64,000 bases of DNA from an uncultured Lachnospiraceae bacterium (GTDB lineage Bacteria > Bacillota > Clostridia > Lachnospirales > Lachnospiraceae), in the NCBI GenBank assembly GCA_910579275.1, contig CAJTTO010000015.1:14258-78257 (forward strand). Direction: 5' to 3'. Shown piece after piece: positions 1 through 8,387 of the stretch; the first letter of the stretch is position 1; each line of letters begins with the position of its first letter. The notes beneath the pieces were generated by a model. The model worked only from the letters and a program-made list of their open reading frames with translations. It was not told the origin of the DNA and searched no databases. Position numbers and translations under genes: made by a program.

Positions 1-1
1 T

Positions 2-979
2 TTTGAGAAATCAAATACATATAAAGAACTGAGGCCGCTTACAGGGAAAGGAATCAGTAACGAGGAGGATCCCAATAAGTATTATGCCACGAAGTCGGGC
101 AAGATTGAGTATGACGGTGCCAACAAGCTGTCGGTGGTGGAAGTGTACGAGGTGCATGGAAGCTGTGACTATGCCAACAACTCCCTTGTGGACTTTAACG
201 GGGATGTCATTATACATGGGAATGTGGAAGCCGGAGTGACTGTCCGTGCCGGAAAAAGTCTTACCGTTGAAGGTGTCGTCGAGTCGGCTAATATATCGGC
301 AGGCGGTACTGTGTGTCTGAAAAGAGGGATGCAGGGAGCCGGAAAGGGTGAAATTGTGGCAGGCGGCGACGTGTTCACTGAATTTATCGAATATGCGAAT
401 GTAAGGGCGGCGGGAACAGTGCAGTCCAATGTAATACTCAATTCAAAGGTAAATGCGGGTGACCAGATTACACTTACCGGAAAAAAAGGTCTGATTGCAG
501 GCGGATATGTGCATGCGATGATGGGGGTGAACTGTCAGACAGCAGGAAATATGTCCGAGTTAAAGACAGGAATCCATGTCGGGGTAATGCCTGAAATCAT
601 GGAGCGGCGGATTGAGGTAAACGAGGAGTACAACAAGCTCAATCAGGAGCTTGACGAAGTGGCGGCGAGCATGGCAAAGATATTGCGTGTCAGACAGCAG
701 ACAGGAGAGCTTAGCGAGCAGCTTCAGGCGCATCTCGATGAATTGAAAAAGAAGAAGAATGATATATATATCCGGTGCATCAGGGCTAAGAAGCAGGCTG
801 ACGAGCTTGAAAATACAATACTCAAGTCCCGCGAAGCCAAAATAAGGATTAGCGGAAATATTTACAAAGGCACAGTCATCAGTATTGATGACAATAAGAT
901 GGTAGTGAACCGCGATACAAGTTTTATGGAGTATTCTGCACAAAACGGTGTGATTGTCGGAACAGTAGTGGTAATTTAA
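2..979 (+). CDS. FapA/DUF342 family protein (5' partial)
   Basis: The frame is open from the left edge to a TAA at 979, leaving 325 residues of a longer protein. The first half is a Gly/Val-rich right-handed beta-helix-like repeat of the DUF342 (FapA, flagellar assembly protein A) type, with recurring G-x-V, AGG and GG steps. It is followed by a charged coiled coil (roughly residues 200-280 of the visible part) and a short beta-rich tail. In Clostridia such genes often lie at the end of the flagellar/chemotaxis operon beside fliA; that this is so here is inference, supported by a SigD-type promoter about 5 kb downstream. A hairpin terminator follows directly. Confidence 0.85.
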   Translation, partial: FEKSNTYKELRPLTGKGISNEEDPNKYYATKSGKIEYDGANKLSVVEVYEVHGSCDYANNSLVDFNGDVIIHGNVEAGVTVRAGKSLTVEGVVESANISAGGTVCLKRGMQGAGKGEIVAGGDVFTEFIEYANVRAAGTVQSNVILNSKVNAGDQITLTGKKGLIAGGYVHAMMGVNCQTAGNMSELKTGIHVGVMPEIMERRIEVNEEYNKLNQELDEVAASMAKILRVRQQTGELSEQLQAHLDELKKKKNDIYIRCIRAKKQADELENTILKSREAKIRISGNIYKGTVISIDDNKMVVNRDTSFMEYSAQNGVIVGTVVVI

Positions 980-1000
980 GGAAAATTGTATTATAATAAA

Positions 1001-1030
1001 AGGGTTCGCGGGTGGCGCGGCCCTTTTTTT
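1001..1030 (+). terminator. Rho-independent terminator after the FapA gene
   Basis: GGG-TT-CGCG pairs with CGCG-G-CCC around a short loop and is followed by seven T. It ends the upstream operon just before the folC ribosome-binding site. Confidence 0.75.
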
Positions 1031-1047
1031 GAGGGGGGCTGGGTGTC

Positions 1048-2412
1048 ATGAAGGAGATTACAGCACAAAGCTATGCGGATGCAGAAGCGTTTTTGGCCGA
1101 GGTGCCCAAATTTACGAAAAAGAATCCGCTTGAGGAGACAAAGGGCTTTTACAAGTACATACAAGAATGTGAGGGACACAGATACGCGGAGGAAAGGCTC
1201 GGGAAAGTGATACATGTGGCAGGGACGAACGGAAAGGGTTCTGTCTGTGCTTTTTTGCAAAGTGTATGCAGGGAAAGCGGTTATAGGATGGGAATGTTTA
1301 TTTCCCCGCATCTTGTGACAACGAGGGAACGTTTCTGTGTGGACGGCAGTATGATATCGGAGGAGGAGTTTGTTCGTGCATTTAACTGGGTAGCAGGCAT
1401 GGTGGAAGCATACCGCGGGACAAAGCCCGACTATAGCCCGACTTATTTTGAGCGGTTGTTTTTTATGGGTGTGTATATATTTGCGGAGGCGGGAGTTGAT
1501 GTCACGATACTTGAGACCGGGCTTGGCGGAAGACTAGATACGACCAATGCCGTATGTCATCCGGTACTTACAGTGATTACGGAAATTGGCTTTGACCATA
1601 TGGAATATCTGGGCAGCGCCATCGAGCAGATTGCGTCTGAAAAAGCGGGGATCATAAAACCAAAAGTTCCTGTCGTATTTGTGGATAGAAAAAAGCAGGT
1701 TTCTGAGATTATTAGGAAGAAAGCGGCCGCGTGTGGCTGTAATTGCTGTCCGGTGTCGAAAAATGACTATAAAATAAATGAAATTCAGAAAAAATTCATT
1801 GATTTTTCCGTTTCCAGTCTGTATTATGATTATGGTAGAATAAAGGTGAATACCACAGCGATCTATCAGGTGGAGAATGCTGCTGCTGCGATTCGTGCCT
1901 GCGAAGTGCTTGTAAGGGAGTGCGGCTTAGGGAAAATAACCGTAAAATCCATTCGGGCAGGAATCGAGGGGATGTTCTGGGCAGGGCGTATGGAGGAAGC
2001 TGCCCCCGGAGTTTATATCGACGGCGCGCACAATGAGGATGGGATTGCCGCTTTTGTGGAGTCCTTAAATAAGACGCCTGTTTTTGACGAGAACGGCTGT
2101 GGTGTCAGGAATGTGCTTGTTTTTTCGGTCGTAAAAGACAAGCAGTATGATAAAATGATAGAGATGCTCTGCGGACTTTCAATGATTACGGATTTTGTGG
2201 TGACACATATTCCGGGAGAGAGGGGAGCCGCGCTGGAAGAGCTTGGGAATATATTTGAGCGATATGCCGGCAAATCCGGACAGAATATCCACATTTGCGA
2301 AAAGATTGAGGACGCGGTGAGGTATGGCATGTCAGTGCGGGGAGAAACAGGGATGGTTTACATTGTCGGTTCCTTGTATCTGGCGGGATTTGTGAGAGGG
2401 TTTTTTGGCTGA
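1048..2412 (+). CDS. folC: Bifunctional folylpolyglutamate synthase/dihydrofolate synthase
   Basis: 454 aa, the usual FolC length. It should add glutamate to dihydropteroate and to tetrahydrofolates using ATP in the cytoplasm. The Mur-ligase P-loop is visible as HVAGTNGKGS (about residues 56-65), followed by the SPHL segment and the TGLGGRLDTTN motif (about 157). IDGAHN in the C-terminal half marks the glutamate ligase domain. The ATG follows a GAGGGG site that starts right after the previous terminator, so the gene probably opens its own unit with the small gene and TPR gene downstream. Confidence 0.95.
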   Translation: MKEITAQSYADAEAFLAEVPKFTKKNPLEETKGFYKYIQECEGHRYAEERLGKVIHVAGTNGKGSVCAFLQSVCRESGYRMGMFISPHLVTTRERFCVDGSMISEEEFVRAFNWVAGMVEAYRGTKPDYSPTYFERLFFMGVYIFAEAGVDVTILETGLGGRLDTTNAVCHPVLTVITEIGFDHMEYLGSAIEQIASEKAGIIKPKVPVVFVDRKKQVSEIIRKKAAACGCNCCPVSKNDYKINEIQKKFIDFSVSSLYYDYGRIKVNTTAIYQVENAAAAIRACEVLVRECGLGKITVKSIRAGIEGMFWAGRMEEAAPGVYIDGAHNEDGIAAFVESLNKTPVFDENGCGVRNVLVFSVVKDKQYDKMIEMLCGLSMITDFVVTHIPGERGAALEELGNIFERYAGKSGQNIHICEKIEDAVRYGMSVRGETGMVYIVGSLYLAGFVRGFFG

Positions 2413-2424
2413 ATGGAGAGTGTT

Positions 2425-2589
2425 ATGATAGATTTTGAAGAAGAATTAAAAAAGTTTCACCCTAGTCTGGAAGTCGAGGATGTTGAGGATGCGATATATA
2501 ATCAGGATGTGACTGATCTTGCTGACGTTCTGGTTAAGCTGGTCAAGGAGGCAAAGGAAGAGTATGGGGACGGTTTGGCAGAAGGCTGA
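2425..2589 (+). CDS. Small acidic hypothetical protein (54 aa)
   Basis: An ATG preceded by GGAGAG gives a 54-residue acidic, helix-prone protein that begins MIDFEEELKKF and ends EYGDGLAEG. It sits 12 nt after folC and 26 nt before the TPR gene, in the same direction, so it is probably co-transcribed. I do not recognise the family. Tight spacing, a good ribosome site and amphipathic composition support translation; no function is assigned. Confidence 0.6.
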   Translation: MIDFEEELKKFHPSLEVEDVEDAIYNQDVTDLADVLVKLVKEAKEEYGDGLAEG

Positions 2590-2615
2590 AACGTCGCAGA
2601 GTAGGGGAGCTTAGT

Positions 2616-4007
2616 ATGTTTTGCTTTAATTGTGGATGCCGCTTGTCGGAAAAAAACTTTTGTACCGGATGCGGGGCAGATGTGGGACTATATAAGAAGA
2701 TTATGCATACTGCCAACCGTTTTTATAATGAGGCGCTTGACAAGGCGAAGGTTCGGGATTTGTCAGGTGCCGTTGTAAGCCTGAGACAGTGCATCAAACT
2801 GGATAAAAACCATATTGATGCAAGAAATTTGCTGGGGCTGATTTATTTTGAACGCGGCGAGGTCGTCGCGGCACTGAGTGAATGGGTCATGAGCAAGAAT
2901 ATCAGAAGCGAGAAAAATATCGCGGATGATTATATTGATATGGTGCAGAATAATCCGGGGCGGCTCGAAGCGTACAACCAGTCAATTAAAAAATATAATA
3001 TGGCACTTACATACTGCCAGCAGGACAGCCTTGATTTGGCGGTGATACAGCTCAAAAAGGTGGTCTCGATGAATTCGCGGTTTGTGCAGGCGATGCAGCT
3101 TTTGGCGCTTTTGTATATCAACAGCCAGGAGCTTGACAAGGCTAAAAAGGAGCTTGACAAGGCTCTTAGTATAGATGCAAACAATACAATGACGCTGCGG
3201 TATCTGAAAGAGGTGGAGGAAATGACACCTACGGACGAGGAGCGTATCAGAAAAAAGAAGGAAGCGATCGTGTACCAGAGCGGAAACGATACCGTGATTC
3301 AGCCGGTTGGAAAAAAGGACATGGTTGGATTGCAGACATTGATTAACATTGTCATCGGCGTGGCGATTGGTGTGGGGATTGCATGGTTTCTGGTGCTTCC
3401 GTCCAGAATACAGAAGGTTCAGACGGAAGTGAATGAGAAGTACAGGGAAGTCAGCGAACAGCTTGATGCAAAGACTGTAGAGACTGAGGAACTGACGACG
3501 CAGATTAATGAACTGATTCAGGAGAAGGATTCCTTGTCGAGCAGTCTGAGTGCGGCGCAGGGAAACAAGGCGCTGCTGCAGGCATACACGGACTTGATAG
3601 AAGCAGTTCTGATGCACATGAACAAAACAGGTGACGAGATGCAGATTGCAGACGCGCTTGAGCGCATTGACGAGACATATCTCGAGACAGAGGCGACGGA
3701 CAGCTTTAAAAATCTGTATCAGGCGATAAAGGACGATATCAGCAAGGTTGTGGCAAAAAACAGCTATAACACAGGTTATGAGGCATTTCGGACAGAGGAT
3801 TACGACACGGCGATAAAGAATCTTGAGAGGGCATTCCGGTACGACCCGTCAAACGGCGAGGCGCTGTATAATCTTGGAAACTCTTATAACAAAAAGGGAG
3901 ATACAGGGAAAGCAACAGAGATTTACGAGCAGGTGATAGCACTTTTTCCGGATACGGAGAAGGCGAGGAAATCACAAAATTATATCAGGCAGATAAAGGG
4001 GGAATAA
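2616..4007 (+). CDS. Zinc-ribbon, TPR-repeat membrane protein
   Basis: 463 aa. An N-terminal zinc ribbon (CFNCG near residue 3, CTGCG near 16) is followed by TPR-like helices (about 30-200), a hydrophobic segment (about 241-262), a coiled coil (about 265-315) and a second TPR block (about 385-455) with the pattern AFRYDPSNGEALYNLGNSY. The N-terminal part should be cytoplasmic and the C-terminal TPR block outside the membrane, because there is one transmembrane helix and a basic stretch before it. Probably a scaffold; partners unknown. Start ATG has AGGGGAG upstream. A strong terminator follows. Confidence 0.8.
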   Translation: MFCFNCGCRLSEKNFCTGCGADVGLYKKIMHTANRFYNEALDKAKVRDLSGAVVSLRQCIKLDKNHIDARNLLGLIYFERGEVVAALSEWVMSKNIRSEKNIADDYIDMVQNNPGRLEAYNQSIKKYNMALTYCQQDSLDLAVIQLKKVVSMNSRFVQAMQLLALLYINSQELDKAKKELDKALSIDANNTMTLRYLKEVEEMTPTDEERIRKKKEAIVYQSGNDTVIQPVGKKDMVGLQTLINIVIGVAIGVGIAWFLVLPSRIQKVQTEVNEKYREVSEQLDAKTVETEELTTQINELIQEKDSLSSSLSAAQGNKALLQAYTDLIEAVLMHMNKTGDEMQIADALERIDETYLETEATDSFKNLYQAIKDDISKVVAKNSYNTGYEAFRTEDYDTAIKNLERAFRYDPSNGEALYNLGNSYNKKGDTGKATEIYEQVIALFPDTEKARKSQNYIRQIKGE

Positions 4008-4024
4008 CCCCGATAAAAAGACGT

Positions 4025-4073
4025 AACACGAAAGAGAACATACCGGAAAGGGTAGGTTCTCTTTCGTGTTTTT
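4025..4073 (+). terminator. Rho-independent terminator
   Basis: ACACGAAAGAGAAC pairs with GTTCTCTTTCGTGT (14 bp, extended by TACC/GGTA) and is followed by five T. It separates the TPR gene from spoIIAA. Confidence 0.9.
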
Positions 4074-4101
4074 GCATGATAGGGATTGAGGAGGAGAAGC
4101 T

Positions 4102-4416
4102 ATGGAGCGGAATATGGAAGAATTTGCAATCATTGACAATTACCTGTGTATCAAGATGCCGGGGGAGGTGGACCATCATGGGGCAGCCGGCATTCGGGAA
4201 TGCGCGGACAGGCTGATACTGGACGACAAGGTAAAAAATATCGTGTTTGATTTTGAGGATACGACATTTATGGACAGCTCCGGTCTGGGCATCATCATAG
4301 GGCGTTACCGTAAGATTTCCTGTTTCGGGGGAAAGGTCTATGCCATCAACACAAACGAGCGCATAGGAAGGCTTTTGAAAGCGTCAGGGATGTCATCTAT
4401 TTTGGAAATTCTGTAA
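4102..4416 (+). CDS. spoIIAA: Anti-sigma F factor antagonist SpoIIAA
   Basis: 104-aa single STAS domain. The segment FMDSSGLGIIIGRYRK carries the conserved serine that SpoIIAB phosphorylates; the unphosphorylated form binds SpoIIAB and frees SigF in the forespore. The start follows a GAGGAGGAG site. The SpoIIA assignment rests on linkage to spoIIAB and sigF downstream. In most spore formers spoIIAA overlaps or abuts spoIIAB; here 175 nt containing an inverted-repeat element separates them. Confidence 0.9.
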   Translation: MERNMEEFAIIDNYLCIKMPGEVDHHGAAGIRECADRLILDDKVKNIVFDFEDTTFMDSSGLGIIIGRYRKISCFGGKVYAINTNERIGRLLKASGMSSILEIL

Positions 4417-4545
4417 CAGTTCATCGTGTTTGAAAACTGCTTTTTGGCGGATGTGCGCCAAATGAAGGGCGCATGGACTTGGCACCACAAAGTGGTTTGC
4501 CATGGCTTGATGCTTGCATTAGAAAGCCTGAGACGGGACTGTTAC
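4413..4545. repeat. 133-bp inverted-repeat element between spoIIAA and spoIIAB
   Basis: The outer ends are GTAACAGTTC and GGGACTGTTAC, an imperfect inverted pair whose left end overlaps the spoIIAA stop codon. Inside are a TTGGCG/CGCCAA hairpin and a second near TGGCACCAC/GTGGTTTGCCA. The last about 45 bases resemble 5850-5896 after sigF. It looks like a non-coding palindromic repeat inserted in the operon. Confidence 0.55.
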
Positions 4546-4591
4546 AAGGCGCCTGCATAAAATATAAAGTATTTATAGAAGGGAACAGAGA

Positions 4592-5119
4592 TTGAAAATG
4601 GAAAAAGAGTGCGCAAAAAAGGATGTAACACAGAGTACGGAAAACCAGATATGTGTGGAGTTTGATGCCATATCGGAGAACGAGGGACTTGCAAGGGTGA
4701 TTATAGCGGCATTCCTGTCCCGGATTGACCCTACCGTTGACCAGGTGGAGGATGTGAAAATGGCTGTGTCAGAAGCAGTGACGAACGCCATCATACATGG
4801 TTATGGGGAAAACGGCGGTCGTGTCGTGATGACGGCAAAGCTTTCCGGCGACGGGGAGCTGGCAATTGATATAATTGACAAAGGGGTCGGCATCGAGGAT
4901 ATCGGACAGGCAATGCAGCCGCTTTTCACCACGGGAGCAGACAAGGAGCGCTCTGGTATGGGATTTGCTTTTATGGAGGCGTTTATGGACAGGCTGGAGG
5001 TGGAAAGCATTCCGAATGAGGGGACATGCGTACATATGTGGAAAAGTTTTATAACCGGACAGATTTCGTCCCAGCCGATTTTGCAGGCAGCAGTGTGGAA
5101 CAGAAGCGGCAGGGAATAA
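4592..5119 (+). CDS. spoIIAB: Anti-sigma F factor / serine kinase SpoIIAB
   Basis: 175 aa, GHKL ATPase fold. The N-box is SEAVTNAIIHGY, and the ATP-lid glycine boxes are DKGVGIED and SGMGFAFMEAF. The protein holds SigF inactive and phosphorylates SpoIIAA. Two starts are possible: TTG 4592, spaced 7 nt from AGAAGGGA, and ATG 4598; the TTG fits the ribosome site better. The C-terminal tail (about 25 residues past the kinase fold) is longer than usual for the family. Three nt separate it from sigF. Confidence 0.92.
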   Translation: MKMEKECAKKDVTQSTENQICVEFDAISENEGLARVIIAAFLSRIDPTVDQVEDVKMAVSEAVTNAIIHGYGENGGRVVMTAKLSGDGELAIDIIDKGVGIEDIGQAMQPLFTTGADKERSGMGFAFMEAFMDRLEVESIPNEGTCVHMWKSFITGQISSQPILQAAVWNRSGRE

Positions 5120-5122
5120 ACT

Positions 5123-5839
5123 ATGGAGGAGAGGGAACTTTTTATCAGGGCACAGAGGGGAGAAAAGGAGGCAAAGGAACAGCTTTTTCAGAAGCATACA
5201 GGTCTGGTGCACCATGTGGTGAAACGTTTTATAAACAGAGGAGGAGTCGAGGCAGAGGACTTGTTTCAGATAGGCGCCATGGGTCTCGTGAAGGCGATTG
5301 AGAAGTTTGATATTGACTATGGCGTGTGTTTTTCCACCTACGCAGTTCCGCTGATAATGGGGGAAATCCGCCGATTTTTAAGGGATGACGGGATGATTAA
5401 GGTGAGCAGGAGCATCAAAGAGAATGCAAGACGGCTGAAGATGATCCGCGAGGACTTCTGGAAGAATACGGGCAGGGAGCCAACCATTTCGGAATTGTCC
5501 GAGGCATCCGCAATTCCTGCGGAGAACATTGTCACGGCAATTGAGGCAGGCAGGGAAGTGGAGTCCATCTATAAGACGATGTATGAATCAGACGGAAGTG
5601 AGGTGCGCTTGATGGACATGCTCGGCAGGGGAGGAGAGAGCGAGGAGATTGTCAACCGGCTGATGCTGGAGGATATGCTCAGCGCACTGGACGAGCGGGA
5701 AAAAAACTTAATCCGGCTTCGGTATTTTGAAAACAAGACCCAGATGCAGGTGGCGGGGGATCTGGGAATGAGTCAGGTACAGGTCAGCCGCATGGAGAAA
5801 AAGGTTCTGCTGCGGCTCAGGCGGGAAGCGATGGCGTAG
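5123..5839 (+). CDS. sigF: RNA polymerase sporulation sigma factor SigF
   Basis: 238 aa. Region 2 is visible as DLFQIGAMGLVKAIEKFD and FSTYAVPLIMGEIRRFLRDD, region 3 follows, and region 4 ends with MSQVQVSRMEKKVLLRLR, a signature of the SigF/SigG/SigB group. It directs early forespore transcription. Direct coupling to spoIIAB identifies it as SigF rather than SigG. An alternative reading as SigB would need rsb-type partners, which are absent. Confidence 0.92.
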   Translation: MEERELFIRAQRGEKEAKEQLFQKHTGLVHHVVKRFINRGGVEAEDLFQIGAMGLVKAIEKFDIDYGVCFSTYAVPLIMGEIRRFLRDDGMIKVSRSIKENARRLKMIREDFWKNTGREPTISELSEASAIPAENIVTAIEAGREVESIYKTMYESDGSEVRLMDMLGRGGESEEIVNRLMLEDMLSALDEREKNLIRLRYFENKTQMQVAGDLGMSQVQVSRMEKKVLLRLRREAMA

Positions 5840-5849
5840 GAGTGGTCTT

Positions 5850-5896
5850 GCACGGCTTGGTGTCAGTGACAGGAAGCCGAAGACCGAACTGTTGGA
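5850..5896. repeat. Hairpin after sigF resembling the end of the spoIIAA/AB element
   Basis: GGTCTT-gca-CGGCTT pairs with AAGCCG-AAGACC. The run from CGGCTTGGTG to GAACTGTTGG aligns with the right end of the element at 4500-4545 (ATGGCTTGATG to GGACTGTTAC). It may act as a weak terminator for the SpoIIA operon, but there is no T-run. Confidence 0.4.
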
Positions 5897-5916
5897 AAAT
5901 TTATTCAGCCAGTCTA

Positions 5917-5943
5917 TAAAGTTTCATAAAAAGGAGCCGATAT
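5917..5943 (+). promoter_or_regulatory. SigD/FliA (sigma-28) type promoter
   Basis: TAAAGTTT at 5917-5924 and GCCGATAT at 5936-5943, separated by 11 nt. Seven of eight -10 bases and all -35 bases match the textbook sigma-28 consensus. It lies 80 bp upstream of the 277-aa gene, pointing towards it, with transcription expected to start near 5950. Confidence 0.75.
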
Positions 5944-6023
5944 CATATATAGAAGGAAACTGTAGGGAAGGGACACCCTATAAATTTTAATATGATTATC
6001 ATATAGAAAGGTTGGTATGAAAA

Positions 6024-6857
6024 ATGAACGGAATCAACTATAGTTCTCTTATGAACAATACAGGACTTTTTTCAAATCAAACAAACAAGGACGAGGCAAA
6101 TATTTCAAATTTTTCCGGCGTAGACAGAAAGGCAGCAAAAAAGACTGCCGCTGCGAAAAATACGGATACAAGACAGACCAATGTTGACAGGGATACATAT
6201 GAGTATAGCGGGCAGACGCGCAATGTACAGGCTGGCTACAGCAAGCCAAAGAGCAATGAGTCAGGATACAAGGCGCTTGACTCGGACGGCATACAGGAAG
6301 GGATTGAGCTGAGTGATTCGGCAAAGAATCTGCTTGCAGAGCTGAGAGAGAAGTATGGAAATATGGATATCGCTGTTGCAAAGTGGTCTACGGACGAGGA
6401 GCAGGACTACTATGCAAGCCTGTCTTCAAAAGACTACAGCGTGCTGATTAATCCGGAGCTGCTTGAGAAGATGGCATCAGATCCGGCAGCAAGGGAAGAG
6501 TATGAAGCTATTTTAAGCGGAGCAGGCGATAAGTTTGACACGTTAAAGGAAGAGCTTGGCGAGGATGCTGAGAAAATAGAAGGATTCAGCATCACATTGG
6601 ATAAGGACGGAAAAGTGTCCTATGCAGTGAAGCTTTTAAAGGATATGACAGAGAACAGCAAGGCGGACGAAAAGCAGCAGGAGCGCCTTGAGGAGAAGCG
6701 TGCAGAGAAGAAGAAAGCAGAAAAAGAACATCTGGAGAAGGTGACCCAGAAGAAGAAGGAGACAGAAAAAATCGAGGCGGATTCCATTGAGGAGCTCGTG
6801 AAGGCAATCAAGGAAAGACTTCATCCGGAGCTTGCGGAGACAACCGAAGAGGAGTAA
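6024..6857 (+). CDS. Hypothetical protein with a SigD-type promoter (DUF6033-like)
   Basis: 277 aa, no signal peptide or membrane segment. A polar, Ser/Thr/Asn-rich N-terminus (1-90) leads to a conserved-looking core (about 95-200) with AVAKWSTDEEQDYYASL, then a Lys/Glu coiled coil (about 205-260) ending in IEELVKAIKERL. It resembles small Lachnospiraceae proteins I would place in DUF6033, recalled without a search. The sigma-28 promoter suggests co-regulation with late flagellar genes, so a role in motility or flagellar export is possible. A terminator follows, so it is monocistronic. Confidence 0.7.
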   Translation: MNGINYSSLMNNTGLFSNQTNKDEANISNFSGVDRKAAKKTAAAKNTDTRQTNVDRDTYEYSGQTRNVQAGYSKPKSNESGYKALDSDGIQEGIELSDSAKNLLAELREKYGNMDIAVAKWSTDEEQDYYASLSSKDYSVLINPELLEKMASDPAAREEYEAILSGAGDKFDTLKEELGEDAEKIEGFSITLDKDGKVSYAVKLLKDMTENSKADEKQQERLEEKRAEKKKAEKEHLEKVTQKKKETEKIEADSIEELVKAIKERLHPELAETTEEE

Positions 6858-6881
6858 AAACAAATAGATCAATATGAAAAA

Positions 6882-6915
6882 TGGCGTGTGTTCTGCCACA
6901 CGCTATTTTTATTGC
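6882..6915 (+). terminator. Rho-independent terminator
   Basis: GCGTGTG pairs with CACACGC around a short loop and is followed by ATTTTTATT. Confidence 0.8.
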
Positions 6916-7002
6916 CTTTTTATATAGAAGTGGTATAATTGTACGTGATAGCAATGCGCAGTGCGGATGGTGTACTGCGGACTAAGAGGAGGAACATGTG
7001 AC

Positions 7003-8364
7003 GTGAAAATAATCATTGCGGGTGACGGCAAAGTAGGGGCGATACTTACACGGCAGCTCTCGGCGGAGGGGTATGACCTGACGCTGATTGACGCGAACCT
7101 GAAAGTGCTCGAATCAACCGAGGAGCGGTACGATATAATGTCTGTGCAAGGAAACTGTGCATCTATGGATGTTTTGGAGCAGGCAGGAATACGGGAGGCG
7201 GACTTGCTTATTGCAGTCACGAATGCGGATGAGGTGAATCTGCTCTGTTGTATGACTGCGCATGGAATGAATTCGAATATCCATACGATTGCCCGAATCC
7301 GGAATCCGGAGTACACGGAACAGATTTATAAAATGCAGAATCTGTTTGCGCTTTCCATGATGATTAATCCGGAGCGGCAGGCGGCTGTGGAGATAGAACG
7401 TCTCTTGAAGTATCCGGGATTTCTAAAGAGGGATACGTTTGCCAAGGGAAGGGTGGAGATTGTGGAGCTTCGCGTGGAGGCAGGACATAAGCTCTGCAAC
7501 ATCGCGCTCAATGACCTGTACAGTATTGTAAAGTGTAAAATTCTTGTCTGCACAGTAATCAGAAACGGGCGGGCAGTTGCGCCCGGAGGAAATTTCGTGC
7601 TGATGGAAGGAGACCGGATTTTTGTAACCGCACCGGCAAATGTGCTTACAATCCTGCTCAAGAATCTCGGGATTATCACGCACAAGGTAAAGCGTGTTAT
7701 TCTATGCGGCGGCGGACGCGTAAGTTATTATTTGGCACAGTCCCTGTTAAAAAACGGAATAGGTGTCCAGATCGTGGAACAGGATTTTGACAGATGTACA
7801 CAGCTTGCCAATTTACTTCCGCAGGCGTCTGTCATACACGGTGACGCGAGCCGGGAATTTTTGCTGGACAATGAGGGAATATCCGACTGCGATGCCTTGG
7901 TGACGCTTACAGGGGTGGACGAGATGAACATTATCATTTCCCTGTACGGAAGCAGCTGTAAGGTTCCGCAGATTATCACGAAGCTCGGAAGGCTTGAAAA
8001 CAACACGGTACTGGATTCCCTTCCAATCGGGAGCATCATCAGCCCCAAGGAGCTTTGCTGCAACCATATTGTAAGGTACGTTCGTGCGATGGAGAATCAG
8101 GCAGGTGCAGCGCTGACCATACACACGATAGCGGATGGCCAGTCGGAAGCGGTGGAGTTCGTGGTGGACAGGAATACACTGCACTGCGGGGAACCGCTGA
8201 AAAAGCTGAAATTAAAGAAGAATGTGCTAATAGTGTGCATTACACATGGCATGAAGCTTGATATTCCAAACGGTGATTCTTGTTTTGAATACGGTGATAC
8301 AGTGATTGTTGTCACAGGCGCCGGCAGGGTAATTTACCAGCTTAATGACATTTTCGAATCATAA
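7003..8364 (+). CDS. trkA: Trk system potassium uptake regulator TrkA
   Basis: With the GTG at 7003 the product is 453 aa, matching TrkA; AGGAGG lies 10 nt upstream and the reading VKIIIAGDGKVG begins as the family does. An upstream in-frame GTG at 6961 adds 14 unlikely residues. Two tandem RCK_N/RCK_C halves are seen: nucleotide-binding loops GDGKVG (about residue 7) and CGGGRVSYYLAQSL (about 230), each followed by a TrkA-C domain. It forms the cytoplasmic gating ring of the potassium transporter encoded 23 nt downstream. Confidence 0.93.
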   Translation: MKIIIAGDGKVGAILTRQLSAEGYDLTLIDANLKVLESTEERYDIMSVQGNCASMDVLEQAGIREADLLIAVTNADEVNLLCCMTAHGMNSNIHTIARIRNPEYTEQIYKMQNLFALSMMINPERQAAVEIERLLKYPGFLKRDTFAKGRVEIVELRVEAGHKLCNIALNDLYSIVKCKILVCTVIRNGRAVAPGGNFVLMEGDRIFVTAPANVLTILLKNLGIITHKVKRVILCGGGRVSYYLAQSLLKNGIGVQIVEQDFDRCTQLANLLPQASVIHGDASREFLLDNEGISDCDALVTLTGVDEMNIIISLYGSSCKVPQIITKLGRLENNTVLDSLPIGSIISPKELCCNHIVRYVRAMENQAGAALTIHTIADGQSEAVEFVVDRNTLHCGEPLKKLKLKKNVLIVCITHGMKLDIPNGDSCFEYGDTVIVVTGAGRVIYQLNDIFES

Positions 8365-8387
8365 AGTGAGATGACAGGGGAAAGATT

